The notes below the pieces were generated by a model. That model was not told the origin of the DNA. It saw only the letters and a program-made list of their open reading frames with translations, and did no database searches. Shown piece by piece: positions 8,461-17,690 of a stretch of 64,000 bases of DNA. The first letter of the stretch is position 1. Every line of letters starts with the position of its first letter. The stretch is from Acinetobacter sp. BY419 (GTDB taxonomy: Bacteria > Pseudomonadota > Gammaproteobacteria > Pseudomonadales > Moraxellaceae), in assembly GCF_019038395.1 (NCBI RefSeq), contig NZ_JAGFXZ010000002.1, positions 100,900 through 164,899 on the forward strand, given 5' to 3'. The position numbers and the translations under genes are program-made.

Positions 8461-9513
8461 ATGAGTCAAGCACAATCTTCCAATTCCAATATCCCTGATA
8501 CTGATTTCAATTTACTTGAAGATTCTGAGGATGCAGATAACCATACTTCAGAAGCAACTGCAACACGTTTATCGTTGCAATTTCAACTGGATGAAACTTA
8601 TATCGGGCAACGTATCGATCAGATTGCCGCAATGGTCTGGAGCGATTTTTCCCGAGAAAAATTAAAGCAATGGATCAAAGAAGGTAATTTATTGGTGAAT
8701 GGCCAACCGGTCAAGCCTAAATTTAAAAGTGATGGTTTTGAAACCCTGAGCTTAAATGTCGAGCTTGAAGCGCAAACGCGCAGCCTGCCGGAAGATATTC
8801 CACTGGACATTATCTATGAAGACGATGACATTATCGTCATCAACAAGCCTGTAGGCATGGTCGTCCATCCGGGCGCTGGCAATACGTCTGGCACCCTGGT
8901 CAATGCTTTGTTGCATCACTACCCAAAATCGGCTGAACTGGCGCGTGCCGGTCTGGTTCATCGTATCGATAAAGATACCAGCGGTTTATTGGTCGTTGCC
9001 AAAAATCTTGAATCACAGTTTTCTCTAAGCAAACAGCTTGAGAAGAAATCCGTGTATCGTTTGTATGATCTGGTGGTTTACGGCAATATTATTGCTGGCG
9101 GTACAATTGATGAACCGATCAAGCGCCATCCGGTGGATCGTGTGAAAATGACTGTGCTTCCGGGTGGTAAAGATGCCGTGACGCATTACAACGTCAAAGA
9201 ACGTTTCCAGCATTTCACTCGTGTCCAGGCCCGTCTAGAAACCGGTCGTACCCATCAGATTCGTGTACATTTTAGCTATATCGGCTTTGGCCTGGTGGGC
9301 GATCAGGTGTATATGCCACGTGTACGTATGCCTGCAGGTGCATCACAATTACTCGATGATACTTTACGTGGCTTTAAACGTCAGGCCTTGCATGCAGCGA
9401 AACTTGGTCTGACCCATCCGCGCACCAAAGAAGAAATGACCTTTGAAGCGCCGTGGCCGGAAGACTTTGCCAATCTGGTTGAAGTACTACGTACCGAAAA
9501 CAAAGCCTATTAA
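8461..9513 (+). CDS. rluD: 23S rRNA pseudouridine(1911/1915/1917) synthase
   Basis: RluD isomerises three uridines in helix 69 of 23S rRNA. The 350-residue protein has an acidic N-terminal extension of about 40 residues, an S4 RNA-binding domain (about 48-105), and the RluA-family catalytic domain with HRIDKDTSGLLVVAK (167-181; catalytic Asp170), INKPVGMVVHPGAGN and GRTHQIRVH. Divergent bamD upstream and pgeF directly downstream (37 nt) match the conserved bamD / rluD-pgeF arrangement and support RluD rather than another RluA paralogue. Confidence 0.95.
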   Translation: MSQAQSSNSNIPDTDFNLLEDSEDADNHTSEATATRLSLQFQLDETYIGQRIDQIAAMVWSDFSREKLKQWIKEGNLLVNGQPVKPKFKSDGFETLSLNVELEAQTRSLPEDIPLDIIYEDDDIIVINKPVGMVVHPGAGNTSGTLVNALLHHYPKSAELARAGLVHRIDKDTSGLLVVAKNLESQFSLSKQLEKKSVYRLYDLVVYGNIIAGGTIDEPIKRHPVDRVKMTVLPGGKDAVTHYNVKERFQHFTRVQARLETGRTHQIRVHFSYIGFGLVGDQVYMPRVRMPAGASQLLDDTLRGFKRQALHAAKLGLTHPRTKEEMTFEAPWPEDFANLVEVLRTENKAY

Positions 9514-9550
9514 TTTTTTTATTTAGCCCGCGTCAACGTAAGGAATCGAG

Positions 9551-10291
9551 ATGCAATTTGTACCAGGACTTCCACAAGGTGTGTATGTGGGTCAGACCCG
9601 TGTTCATCATGCGAAAGTGCAGCCATCCACTCAGCCTGAGCTTGCAGGTTTTAATCTGGCCTTGCATGTACAGGATGATGCGCAACGGGTACAACAGCAT
9701 CGTATGGCTTTATTACAGGATTTCGCTACTTTTGGCGTAGATAAAATTACCTGGATGACCCAGACGCATAGCACCATCTGTCATACCATTAATGAACAGA
9801 TGCCTTTTGAGGCACTGGTCGGAGATGGTCTGATCACCCAGCGCAAGGCTCATGCCTTGATGATGATGACTGCAGACTGTTTGCCGGTGGTACTAGGCAA
9901 TGCTGAAGGTACGGAAGTTGCTAACTTACATGCCGGCTGGCGTGGTCTGGCGGGTGGCATTATCGAAAATACCCTTGCTGCTATGCAGACTCCGCCGACC
10001 TGGGCCTGGCTTGGTGCAGCAATCAGTCAGCCTTGTTTTGAAATTGGCACTGAGGTAAAAGTGGCTTTTTGCAGTAAATATCCTGAACTGGACAGTGCAT
10101 TTCGGCCCGGTGTACAGACAGGTAAATATTATGCCGACCTGTATGCGATTGCGCGTTATATCTTGCAGCAACACGGGGTAGATACCGTGCTGGGGGGGGA
10201 TCAGTGTTCTTATCGTCAGGCGGATGAATATTTTTCTTATCGCCGCGAAGCTAAAACAGGGCGCATGGCGACATTCGTGTTTATGACATGA
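9551..10291 (+). CDS. pgeF: Peptidoglycan editing factor / multicopper-oxidase-like purine nucleoside phosphorylase (YfiH family)
   Basis: Members of this family (DUF152, laccase-domain fold) act on adenosine and other purine nucleosides, and in E. coli PgeF removes wrongly built L-Ser-containing peptidoglycan precursors. The 246-residue protein has the family signatures TQTHST, MMTADCLPVVLGN, NLHAGWRGLAGGI and GAAISQPCFEIG, which carry the His and Cys residues of the zinc site. An AAGGA ribosome-binding site precedes ATG 9551. It follows rluD by 37 nt and is probably co-transcribed with it. Family is sure; which activity matters in this organism is not shown. Confidence 0.92.
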   Translation: MQFVPGLPQGVYVGQTRVHHAKVQPSTQPELAGFNLALHVQDDAQRVQQHRMALLQDFATFGVDKITWMTQTHSTICHTINEQMPFEALVGDGLITQRKAHALMMMTADCLPVVLGNAEGTEVANLHAGWRGLAGGIIENTLAAMQTPPTWAWLGAAISQPCFEIGTEVKVAFCSKYPELDSAFRPGVQTGKYYADLYAIARYILQQHGVDTVLGGDQCSYRQADEYFSYRREAKTGRMATFVFMT

Positions 10292-10331
10292 AAATGTTAA
10301 ACTTAACTGAATTTTTTGTCTTTTGAGCGTT

Positions 10332-10892
10332 ATGTCCCTATCTTCCAAATCTGTTGCGATTGTTTATCATAGTCCTTATGGACACACGGCTAAAGTGGCA
10401 AATTTTATTGCCGATGGTGCACGAGAAACCGGTGTTCAGGTGCATATGATGAATGTCGAACATATAGACTGGGATGTGCTTGATGCCGCAGATGCGATTA
10501 TCTTTGGTTGTCCGACCTATATGGGTAGCTTGACCTCTGCTATGAAGCTGTTTATGGAGCAGTCTTCCAAGCGCTGGCTGGCACGTAGCTGGCACGGCAA
10601 ATTGGCAGCTGCTTTTACCAATGGCGGCGGGCTCAGTGGCGACAAGCTGGCTGTGTTGCAGCAGATTAACCTGTTTGCCATGCAGCACGGTATGTTGTGG
10701 AGTGGTTTACCATTGATGCCAACAGGTCGTGCCGTGACTGATCTGAATCGGATGTCGAGCTTTTTGGGCCTGATGACCCAGTCGGATAATGCGCCGGTAG
10801 AAGTGACCCCGCCTGAAGGTGACTTAAAAACTGCTTTCTGGTTTGGTGAATATCTTGCTTTGACTCTGGCGCGTTTAAATAGCCATTCTTAA
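10332..10892 (+). CDS. Flavodoxin / NAD(P)H:quinone-reductase-like protein
   Basis: A 186-residue flavodoxin-fold protein. The N-terminal phosphate-binding loop YHSPYGHTAKVANFIADGA, the FGCPTYMGSLTSAMKLFME segment and GKLAAAFTNGGG are typical of FMN-binding WrbA-like NAD(P)H-dependent oxidoreductases. ATG 10332 is preferred over an upstream TTG at 10323. It is 40 nt after pgeF on the same strand and is followed by a strong terminator shared with the convergent smpB. It probably transfers electrons to quinones or similar acceptors; the substrate cannot be read from the sequence. Confidence 0.85.
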   Translation: MSLSSKSVAIVYHSPYGHTAKVANFIADGARETGVQVHMMNVEHIDWDVLDAADAIIFGCPTYMGSLTSAMKLFMEQSSKRWLARSWHGKLAAAFTNGGGLSGDKLAVLQQINLFAMQHGMLWSGLPLMPTGRAVTDLNRMSSFLGLMTQSDNAPVEVTPPEGDLKTAFWFGEYLALTLARLNSHS

Positions 10893-10910
10893 AGCAGCCT
10901 GCTTAACGCT

Positions 10911-10945
10911 ATAAAAAAACCTCCAATGATGTGGAGGTTTTTTTA
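10911..10945. terminator. Bidirectional terminator between the flavodoxin gene and smpB
   Basis: AAAAAAACCTCCA-N5-TGGAGGTTTTTTT is a perfect hairpin with A and T tracts on the two sides, suited to stop transcription from both convergent genes. Confidence 0.85.
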
Positions 10946-10963
10946 TATTCAAGTTTTAATCCA

Positions 10964-11443
10964 TTATTTATGGAAAATTCGCGCTTTGTCACGTTGCCAG
11001 TCACGGTCTTTTTCAGTGGCACGCTTGTCATGTAGTTGCTTGCCTTTCACCAGTGCAATTTCCAGCTTGGCATGCGGGCCTTTCCAGTAACAGGCCAGTG
11101 GTACGCAGGAATAACCTTTCTGGTTAATCGCGCCCATCAACTTTTCAATTTCACGACGGTTCAGCAGCAACTTGCGGGTACGGGTAGCTTCGGGCACCAC
11201 GTGTGTTGAGGCACTCAGCAAAGGCTGAACTTGCGCACCAAACAGGAATGCTTCACCATTTTTAAAGGTAATATAGCTTTCCACAATGGTCATACGACCG
11301 GCACGCATTGATTTGACTTCCCAGCCCTTTAATGACAGTCCTGCTTCAAATTTCTCTTCAATAAAATAATCGTGGCGGGCACGTTTATTCAGTGCAATAG
11401 TACCGCCATTATTTTTTTTTACTACAATAGATGCTTTCGCCAT
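10964..11443 (-). CDS. smpB: SsrA-binding protein
   Basis: SmpB binds tmRNA and brings it to stalled ribosomes for trans-translation. The 159-residue protein has the expected [20 protein letters not shown] start, [22 protein letters not shown] and the basic C-terminal tail [19 protein letters not shown] that mimics the mRNA/decoding interaction. Length is normal. It is divergent from coaD. No tmRNA gene is visible in this window. Confidence 0.96.
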   Translation of the reverse strand: MAKASIVVKKNNGGTIALNKRARHDYFIEEKFEAGLSLKGWEVKSMRAGRMTIVESYITFKNGEAFLFGAQVQPLLSASTHVVPEATRTRKLLLNRREIEKLMGAINQKGYSCVPLACYWKGPHAKLEIALVKGKQLHDKRATEKDRDWQRDKARIFHK

Positions 11444-11564
11444 AATCTGATACTTCCAAACGTGCTGCTATTGTACCGCAACTAGAAATAAGGTGAAGTT
11501 TTTTAAATTAATGAGGATTATTCACCAAAAAAACAAGTTTTTGCTAAAATAAGATTCTACATAA

Positions 11565-12339
<775 letters not shown>

Positions 12340-12363
12340 TTGCGATATTTGGTACTATGCCGC

Positions 12364-12742
<379 letters not shown>

Positions 12743-12771
12743 AAATTTTGATCAAACAGTGCATTATGGGG

Positions 12772-12800
12772 TTGACGTTTTTTTTGTAAAATCCCATAAT
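12772..12800 (+). promoter_or_regulatory. Sigma70-type promoter of tRNA-Met
   Basis: TTGACG at 12772-12777 and CATAAT at 12795-12800 with a 17-bp spacer. The following bases GCGCGC form a GC-rich discriminator as is usual for stable-RNA promoters under stringent control (known behaviour of that class; inference here). Confidence 0.65.
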
Positions 12801-12815
12801 GCGCGCACAGTTTAA

Positions 12816-12892
12816 GGCTATGTAGCTCAGTTGGTTAGAGCACCGCACTCATAATGCGGGGGTCACAAGTTCAAGTCTCGTCATAGCCACCA
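12816..12892 (+). tRNA. tRNA-Met (CAT, elongator)
   Basis: A 77-nt cloverleaf beginning GGCTATGTAGCTCAG, with anticodon loop CTCATAA and an encoded CCA. The acceptor and anticodon stems resemble elongator tRNAMet. The CAT anticodon is shared with tRNAIle2 (lysidine-modified), which is less likely given the body sequence. A terminator follows within 10 nt. Confidence 0.93.
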
Positions 12893-12899
12893 TATTTTG

Positions 12900-12932
12900 A
12901 AAAAACCCACTCCGATTGAGTGGGTTTTTTTA
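12900..12932 (+). terminator. Terminator after tRNA-Met
   Basis: AAAAACCCACTCCGATTGAG plus TGGGTTTTTTT: the CCCACTC/GAGTGGG hairpin is followed by seven T residues. Confidence 0.88.
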
Positions 12933-12991
12933 TGCTTTTAGAAAAGTAAATGATAAGATGATTGGGAATAAGCAACTGAATTTTAATAAAA

Positions 12992-14417
12992 ATGACTGCA
13001 AATCAATTGAATTGGTCAAAAGATAATTTTGAAAATATTGAAACCGCATGGGAAGGTGATCTCTGGGATCGACGTCGCTTGGGTGAACAGCTGACTAACT
13101 ATGTTGATCGCCTGCAATGTGGTGCAGTTTTGGCCTTAGATGCACGTTGGGGTGAGGGTAAAACATGGTTTGTAAGGGCACTGGAAAAAATATTTAGAAG
13201 ATGAAAAGCACAATGTTATTTATTTGGATGCCTTTGCAAATGATTATTTAGATGATCCTTTTTTAATGATTGCAGCAGAGATTAGCCAAGCTTTTAAAGA
13301 TTCTGATGAAATTGGAATTGAAGAGATTAATGATTTTAATTCAAAGACTGCCTCGGTTTTAATTTCTCTGGCAGCTGTAATACCAATGATTGCAGCTAAA
13401 GCTGGAATGCATTGGATAGGTTTAGGTGGAGCAGGTGAGACAATAAAAGCAGTTTATGATGAGGGGAAGGATGTTTTTGATGTTGCTAGTGAGGAAATAG
13501 CATCTAAAGTAAAAGAACAGATAGAAAAGAAAATCGAAAATCATCATATAGAAAAACAAACGATTCAGGATTTTAAGAAAGAATTAGCCGAACTTGCTGC
13601 TCAATTAGAAAAACCTTTAGTTTTTATAATTGACGAACTTGATCGTTGTCGTCCTGATTTTTCAATCCGTTTAATTGAGCGTATTAAACACTTTTTTGAT
13701 ATTCCAAAAATTGTATTTATTTTGGTCATGAATAAGTCCCAATTACTACAATCCGTCAAGAAATTTTATGGTTATGATTCTGAAATGAATGGTGATTATC
13801 TTGAAAAATTTGTAGATTTTACTGTTCATATGTCTAGCGAAAGTGATATTTATGATTTTGAAGAAGTAATAAAATATCAATTGTTTAGAATTGGTGAGTT
13901 GGATTCATTTAATGATAGAAGTGAGTTATTTTATTGGACATTAGGGTTGCAGTTAGATCAAAAGTTTAATAGTAGAGAGTTAATAAAAAAGTTGAATAAA
14001 TATGCTTTGTTGCGAACATCACATCAAAAGAAAAATTTAATTTTAATTAGTTTAATAATGGGACAAGAACCTTATGCCAATTATCATATTTTTATCAGTT
14101 CAGTCGTCAAAAAAATAAACGCATATTTATGTACTGATAAACGCCTCTTTATGCAAAGACATAATTTGAGTACATGGGGTTCTAATGGGATTAATGATAT
14201 TGGAGAGTCAGAGTGGTTTAGATTGATTTTAGAGAAGGACTTGGATATTACAGATACATTTATTGATAAGCTTCTTGCTGCATATGAAAGTGCTAATAAG
14301 AGTAGTGATCCTGAGTACCAATTAAGTAATACTTTAAAAAATGTATCAATTACTGAACTAGATCATTCGAGTAATTTTATTAAAGATTGGCAGTCATACA
14401 TCCATAAAGGGCTTTAA
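12992..14417 (+). pseudogene. KAP-family P-loop NTPase, interrupted by a frameshift
   Basis: Two reading frames together give one KAP-type NTPase of about 474 residues. The first (12992-13204) holds the Walker A loop ARWGEGKTWFVRALEK. The second (to 14417) holds a hydrophobic pair of segments (VLISLAAVIPMIAAKAG, WIGLGGAG), a Lys/Glu-rich helix, and Walker B with the KAP signature IIDELDRCRPDF followed by RIKHFFDIPKIVFILVMNK. Reading past the A6 run at 13185-13190 with one A fewer restores EKYLEDEKHNVIYLDAFAND, the normal continuation. KAP NTPases are often membrane-associated and include phage-exclusion protein PifA; the function here is unknown. G+C is about 30% after the break but above 40% before it. 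The break could be a sequencing error, a recent mutation or homopolymer slippage. Confidence 0.82.
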
Positions 14418-14419
14418 TC

Positions 14420-14490
14420 TTATAATTGATGAAAATATTTAACTAATTTTACCACATCATCCGTTTGCAGTTGCTCACGAAGTTTTTAAA
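14420..14490 (-). pseudogene. Remnant of the 3' end of a CatB-type acetyltransferase gene
   Basis: On the minus strand, codons 14482 to 14420 read LREQLQTDDVVKLVKYFHQL and a stop. This matches the C-terminus MREQLQTDDIQQLALYLT of the intact acetyltransferase at 16108-16722, with DNA identity strongest over the REQLQTDD codons. Just upstream the alignment needs a one-base deletion (in-frame TAA otherwise) and then fades. No remaining body of the gene is visible before clcA-like DNA. It ends 2 nt from the stop of the convergent KAP gene. It looks like the leftover of a second acetyltransferase copy. Confidence 0.65.
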
Positions 14491-14542
14491 ATGATTAAAT
14501 AACAAATGCTTATCCACACCTCTAGATTTTTAGCTGATATGC

Positions 14543-15919
14543 TTATTTTTCTTTAGACTGATCCGGTTCATTCTCCGAACTGTCTAAAGTACTTTTTAAA
14601 ATTGCACTGTAGATTGGCGTTGCACCTAAAGTTTGCGCCATAAATGTCGCTGCCAGACAGGTAATAATTAGCGGTAAAATGAGTACAAAACTTCCCGTCA
14701 TTTCCATGACAACCATGATGCCTGTCAGTGGGGCGCGAATTGTGGCAGCAAAAAGACCGGCCATCCCCAACACCGCACAGCTAAGTAATTCAATATCATA
14801 TTGAGGAAAAACAGGCTGTGCGATCATCCCAAACATCACCCCTATAATTGCACCTAAAGCAATTATCGGTGCGAAAATACCGCCAGGCGCACCTGAGCCA
14901 AAACATAAAATAGTCGCAATAAAGCGTAAACACAGAAGAATCAAAAGCGGATAGAACATGGCCATGCCATCTACAAGATTGGGTAAAAGAGCGAAACCTC
15001 CCCCTGTCATTTCAGGTTTCAGCACGCTTAAAACCCCAAAAGTACCTGCAAGCACAGCACCCGTTAAAGGAAAGAAAAATCGTTTCTTTTGATAAAACAA
15101 ACCCAGAAGACGACGTAAAGTTAAAATGAGAAAATTGGATAAAGAACCAATCAGGCCAAGAAACAAACCTAAAAAAATATAAATCCAGACAGATTTTAAA
15201 GGGGCTGCCAAATAAGTCCCAATATCTAAAATAGGATTAGACCCCATAATGAACTGATAGACCATGCAAGAAGTAATACAGCCAACAAAAATAGCCTTAA
15301 TAGACGCCTTGGTATAAGTAAATTCAGTTCGCATCTCTTCAATGACAAACAAGATCCCACTCAGCGGTGCATTAAATGCGGCAGTAATACCTGCACCTGC
15401 GCCAGTTGCAATGAGTGTATGCTGAGACTCTTTATTTTTGGCTTTACAGATGTCGGCAGTCATTTTCCCAAGGTTGGCCCCTATTTGTACAGTAGGCCCT
15501 TCACGTCCTAAGACCATTCCACTCCCTAATGCGCCTAAACCACCAAAAAACTTAACAGGAATGACACGCCACCATCGTACTGGACGTAAATCAAGTAATG
15601 CTCCCTCGACTTCAGGAATTCCTGACCCTCCTGTTTCGGGAGCAAACCTTTGTACGAGATAATATGCAAATGCACCCATAGCAGCCGTAATACAGAAAAT
15701 CAAAAAATAGCTTAAATGGGGCGATTCCTGCTGAACATGCTGTGAAAACTGTTCACGGTAGCTAACGATATAGTTAATACAAATATGAAAAAGGGAGCCA
15801 AGCAAACCTGTTGCAGCACCCACAATGCTCGCTAATATAAGAATGATAAAGGGTGAGCGTTTTTGCCAGCTTTCTATCTTTTGAGTTGCAGTGCTTGCGA
15901 GCTCTCTGGGTGTATGCAT
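14543..15919 (-). CDS. ClC-family voltage-gated chloride channel / H+-Cl- antiporter
   Basis: A 458-residue inner-membrane protein with about ten hydrophobic segments and the ClC selectivity-filter motifs in order: GGSGIPEVEGALL (SerCen region), LGREGPTVQIGANLG (with the gating Glu), and GAGAGITAAFNAPLSGILFVIEE, plus FGSGAPGGIFAPIIALGA. It resembles ClcA-type exchangers, which in bacteria help acid resistance by moving Cl- and protons; the gating Glu is present, consistent with an antiporter or gated channel. No C-terminal CBS domains are seen. The start has CAGGATA upstream. It lies alone between the KAP/acetyltransferase remnant and the intact acetyltransferase. Confidence 0.92.
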   Translation of the reverse strand: MHTPRELASTATQKIESWQKRSPFIILILASIVGAATGLLGSLFHICINYIVSYREQFSQHVQQESPHLSYFLIFCITAAMGAFAYYLVQRFAPETGGSGIPEVEGALLDLRPVRWWRVIPVKFFGGLGALGSGMVLGREGPTVQIGANLGKMTADICKAKNKESQHTLIATGAGAGITAAFNAPLSGILFVIEEMRTEFTYTKASIKAIFVGCITSCMVYQFIMGSNPILDIGTYLAAPLKSVWIYIFLGLFLGLIGSLSNFLILTLRRLLGLFYQKKRFFFPLTGAVLAGTFGVLSVLKPEMTGGGFALLPNLVDGMAMFYPLLILLCLRFIATILCFGSGAPGGIFAPIIALGAIIGVMFGMIAQPVFPQYDIELLSCAVLGMAGLFAATIRAPLTGIMVVMEMTGSFVLILPLIITCLAATFMAQTLGATPIYSAILKSTLDSSENEPDQSKEK

Positions 15920-16107
15920 GCGCTATCCTGAACTTGGATTTTTAATTATAATTGAACACCTTCGCGGTATTTTTACAAAGTCCACTCATAAACTAAGTTA
16001 CACCTATAGCATTAACAATGCTGGATGTAGAGTTTTATCTCACCACTTCATGAGAGAAAATGTAAGCACTTTCTAGCTACTGAGGATCTGCGCGGGCTTT
16101 ATTGACT

Positions 16108-16722
16108 CTATGTTAAATAAAGTGCCAATTGCTGAATGTCATCTGTTTGTAATTGTTCACGCATTTTTAAAAACTGCTTTTCATCTAGGTCATAGAGCTT
16201 AAGAGAAAGCAGTTTTTCTATATCTTTTTCAGGAAAACGATATTTAATAATTTTGGCAGGTACACCACCCACTACTGCATAAGGTGGCACATCTTTAGTG
16301 ACCACAGCTCCCGTTGCCACCACAGCACCTTCACCTAATTTTACACTCTGCATAATCATGGCTCGGGAACCAATCCAGCAACCATCCCCAATGATTGTAT
16401 CGCCCGCAGGTACAAAACTGCGTGTATCGAAGGGAAAGGCTGAAATCCAGTCAGTACGGTGTAATTGGTTACCACCCATCATGATCACGCATTCTGCGCC
16501 AAAACAGACAAAATTGCCGATATAGAGCTGATCAATCGGTTTATCGGGGGTAGAGGGCTTGTCATGTAGATAACGTACCACACAGCGCTCAAAACCCTGA
16601 TCCCAGTAGGCTGAGTAGTATGAGTAATTCCCTTTGATATGAATATTCGGATTTTTCACTGTTTTAGAAATGAATTCGAATTCACACCAGTGTTTGACAG
16701 GGGAGTTGATCAGATTATCCAT
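16108..16722 (-). CDS. CatB-related O-acetyltransferase (hexapeptide-repeat xenobiotic acetyltransferase type)
   Basis: A 204-residue left-handed beta-helix acyltransferase. Hexapeptide repeats run from about residue 70 to 160 (IGNFVCFGAECVIMMGG, TIIGDGCWIGSRAMIMQSV, GEGAVVATGAVVTKDVPPYA, VVGGVPAKIIKYRF). The N-terminus with YSYYSAYW and the HRTDW element carrying the probable catalytic His match the CatB/Vat group that acetylates chloramphenicol or streptogramins. Many chromosomal members have no known antibiotic substrate, so resistance should not be assumed. A decayed relative of its 3' end lies at 14420-14490. It is a single-gene unit by spacing. Confidence 0.88.
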   Translation of the reverse strand: MDNLINSPVKHWCEFEFISKTVKNPNIHIKGNYSYYSAYWDQGFERCVVRYLHDKPSTPDKPIDQLYIGNFVCFGAECVIMMGGNQLHRTDWISAFPFDTRSFVPAGDTIIGDGCWIGSRAMIMQSVKLGEGAVVATGAVVTKDVPPYAVVGGVPAKIIKYRFPEKDIEKLLSLKLYDLDEKQFLKMREQLQTDDIQQLALYLT

Positions 16723-16803
16723 AGAAAAAATGTACGACTGGGGAGGTTGATGAATTATAGTTGAATTTAAGCAGCGCTTTGAAAAAGATAATTTGAGGAG
16801 ATC

Positions 16804-17016
16804 TTATTTAAAAAAATTCCACAGCACCATAAATAACCCTTTTATGCAATTAGGAAAAAGAAAACCCGAAATTGCAGAGCTAAGCGTCGTGATTGAAATA
16901 ATGAGGATAGAACTGGTATGTGTATCGATGAAGTATGACCAGTTGATCGCGATGGCAATACCGAGGATCACACCACCGAGCGCATAGTAAAAAGCCTGTA
17001 TGACACGATCATCCAT
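16804..17016 (-). CDS. Small predicted membrane protein, unrecognised
   Basis: A 70-residue frame with two hydrophobic segments, YALGGVILGIAIAINWSYF and SILIISITTLSSAISGFLF, and a basic/aromatic C-terminus. No good ribosome-binding site is seen before the ATG. I do not recognise the family. It is kept because the composition is that of a real membrane protein and no larger gene overlaps it. It lies between greA and the acetyltransferase gene. Confidence 0.5.
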   Translation of the reverse strand: MDDRVIQAFYYALGGVILGIAIAINWSYFIDTHTSSILIISITTLSSAISGFLFPNCIKGLFMVLWNFFK

Positions 17017-17073
17017 AACTGAAAATCTACTTATTGTTTTCTTATAAATTAAAGCTAAACCAATAATTTTGCA

Positions 17074-17102
17074 ATAAAAAACCCCTCAATCGAGGGGTTT
17101 AA
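17074..17102. terminator. Terminator downstream of greA
   Basis: AAAAAACCCCTCAATCGAGG plus GGTTT forms the hairpin CCCCTC/GAGGGG; on the greA strand it is followed by a run of T residues. Confidence 0.82.
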
Positions 17103-17121
17103 AATCAAATCGCTTTAAAAA

Positions 17122-17598
17122 TTAAAGATATTCAACTTTCACAATTTCGTACTCAACTTCACCATTCGGTGTTGTGATTTTCGCATCGTCGCCTTCGTAC
17201 TTGCCCAAAAGGCCACGCGCGATCGGAGAGTTCACAGAGATCTTGTTGATCTTAAAGTCTGCTTCGTCATCACCCACAATTTTATAGGTCTTTTGCTCTT
17301 CAGTGTTTAGGTTTTCGATGGTCACAGTCACACCAAAAACCACACGACCTGATTGCTCAAGTTCTTTAACATCGATGACTTGGCAAGCACCAAGTTTGCC
17401 TTCGATGTCCTGAATACGGCCTTCACAGAAACCTTGCTGTTCACGCGCTGCGTGATATTCCGCATTTTCTTTTAAGTCGCCATGTTCACGCGCTTCAGCA
17501 ATCGAAGCACTAATACGTGGACGGTCAACGTTTTTCAGTTGATGTAATTCTTTCTCTAAGGCAATTTTGCCTTCAGGAGTCATAGGATAACGTTGCAT
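17122..17598 (-). CDS. greA: Transcription elongation factor GreA
   Basis: GreA enters the secondary channel of RNA polymerase and stimulates cleavage of the RNA 3' end in backtracked complexes. The 158-residue protein has the N-terminal coiled coil with the acidic tip in [20 protein letters not shown] (catalytic Asp and Glu) and the C-terminal FKBP-like domain ending in [18 protein letters not shown]. Start ATG 17598 is chosen because GAGGG lies 6 nt before it; a TTG four codons upstream is also open. It lies downstream of carB, separated by a terminator. A GreB paralogue is at 46916. Confidence 0.95.
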   Translation of the reverse strand: MQRYPMTPEGKIALEKELHQLKNVDRPRISASIAEAREHGDLKENAEYHAAREQQGFCEGRIQDIEGKLGACQVIDVKELEQSGRVVFGVTVTIENLNTEEQKTYKIVGDDEADFKINKISVNSPIARGLLGKYEGDDAKITTPNGEVEYEIVKVEYL

Positions 17599-17641
17599 GT
17601 TGTCCCTCAAAAGTCAGTTGAAAGATATAAAATCTATAAAT

Positions 17642-17673
17642 AAAAAAAAGCCCGCCACCAAGAAAGTAGCGGG
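17642..17673 (-). terminator. Terminator downstream of carB
   Basis: On the minus strand, CCCGCTACTTTCTTGGTGGC plus GGG forms an imperfect hairpin followed by CTTTTTTTT. It lies 18 nt after the carB stop and separates carAB from greA. Confidence 0.8.
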
Positions 17674-17690
17674 ACTTCTTGGAAACTTAA

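Noticed and set aside
12816..12892. tRNAIle2 (CAT anticodon with lysidine) instead of tRNAMet
   Set aside because: The stems resemble elongator tRNAMet of gammaproteobacteria; tRNAIle2 bodies differ.
13185..13204. Programmed ribosomal frameshifting in the KAP gene
   Set aside because: The needed shift is +1 and there is no obvious stimulatory stem or rare-codon/stop arrangement of the known kind; mutation or slippage is simpler.
16108..16722. Chloramphenicol resistance gene
   Set aside because: Many chromosomal CatB-type acetyltransferases have no resistance role; the sequence alone does not show the substrate.
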